NCBI GenBank assembly: GCA_033558025.1
Contig: JAUCEF010000013.1
Span: forward strand, 2,349,001 to 2,413,000
Direction: 5' to 3'
DNA: 64,000 nt
Origin: Phytophthora sp. 'mugwort'
Lineage: Eukaryota; Oomycota; Peronosporomycetes; Peronosporales; Peronosporaceae
Shown: positions 63,843 through 64,000 of the stretch, in pieces
Layout: every line of letters starts with the position of its first letter
Numbering within the stretch: the first letter of the stretch is position 1
Notes under the pieces: model-generated
What the model saw: only the letters and a program-made list of their open reading frames with translations
What the model was told of the DNA's origin: nothing
Database searches by the model: none
Made by a program: the position numbers and the translations under genes

Positions 63843-64000
63843 GGAGGCGAGGAGCATCACCGATGACAGTACCCTCAAAAGCGTTTTGCCGCTTCTTCTT
63901 TGCTGCTTTTCGTCCCTCTGGTCTGGGCGCGTCGCCCTCTGCGCCTGCTTTGAGTTTAGCCTTCGCGCTGGCGTCACTCGTGGGCTTGATGGTCCACTTG
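63843..64000 (-). pseudogene. NAM-associated-domain-like gene fragment at the window edge
   Basis: The minus-strand frame open at the edge reads KWTIKPTSDASAKAKLKAGA, then PRPEGRKAAKKKRQNAFEG. This is like the lysine-rich region after the helical domain of 'No apical meristem-associated C-terminal' proteins, common in oomycete repeats. The frame runs straight into the LTR end at 63842, so the gene is interrupted there. The N-terminal part lies beyond the window. Confidence 0.45.

Overview
The window reads as nuclear DNA of an oomycete, most likely a Phytophthora-like Peronosporales species. The evidence is: intron-poor, GC-rich, tightly packed genes; mostly 65-100 nt introns; Inr-type promoters (TCATTYYNCAWTTT) a few tens of bases before start codons; a flagellar gene (CFAP65) as expected of a zoospore former; and repeat families (Ty3/Gypsy, Copia, Mutator-like, Tc1/mariner, hAT) of the kinds common in Phytophthora.

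Layout. 0.7-25.7 kb is a gene-dense block: SPB1/FTSJ3 rRNA methyltransferase (+), a 1363-aa protein of unknown function (-), deoxyhypusine synthase (+), CFAP65 (-), a PX-VPS9 Rab-GEF-like protein (+), an MSS51-like mitochondrial protein (+) and a 1472-aa coiled-coil protein (-). 25.8-35.4 kb is a repeat island. It starts at a dead p24/TMED gene and holds a Ty3/Gypsy element (26641-32819) nested between 40-bp inverted termini at 26433 and 34778. 35.5-45.1 kb is a second gene block: DNAJC17-like (-), DDI1 (-, 11 exons), a PH-like protein (+), an EF-hand/CorA magnesium transporter (+) and ZW10 (-, 10 exons). From 45.2 kb to the end almost everything is transposon debris. This comprises a PDZ gene fragment cut by a Tc1/IS630-type transposase; two inverted ~0.77-kb arms, each encoding the same 119-aa protein and flanking a Mutator-like transposase; mariner, hAT and Copia fragments; a second, 5'-truncated Gypsy element whose 3' LTR is split by a mariner-derived insertion with a TA duplication; and the edge of a NAM-associated-domain gene.

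How the genes relate. They are unlinked housekeeping functions, not an operon: ribosome biogenesis, eIF5A hypusination, flagellum, endosomal Rab activation, mitochondrial gene expression, splicing-linked co-chaperone, ubiquitin-proteasome shuttling, Mg2+ transport and ER-Golgi tethering. Neighbours are often divergent (e.g. 8886/9158, 38660/39118) or convergent with 113-153 bp between stops. The contrast of compact gene blocks with a rearranged repeat island fits the 'two-speed' genome described for Phytophthora.

Most interesting leads: the long, hairpin-bearing introns of SPB1 (possible intron-encoded structured RNA), the inverted-arm Mutator-like unit with its near-identical 119-aa ORF in both arms, and the scrambled internal inversions of the Gypsy elements. 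Exon boundaries were read by eye from GT/AG signals, reading frame and family conservation; they may be off by a base or two and need RNA support.
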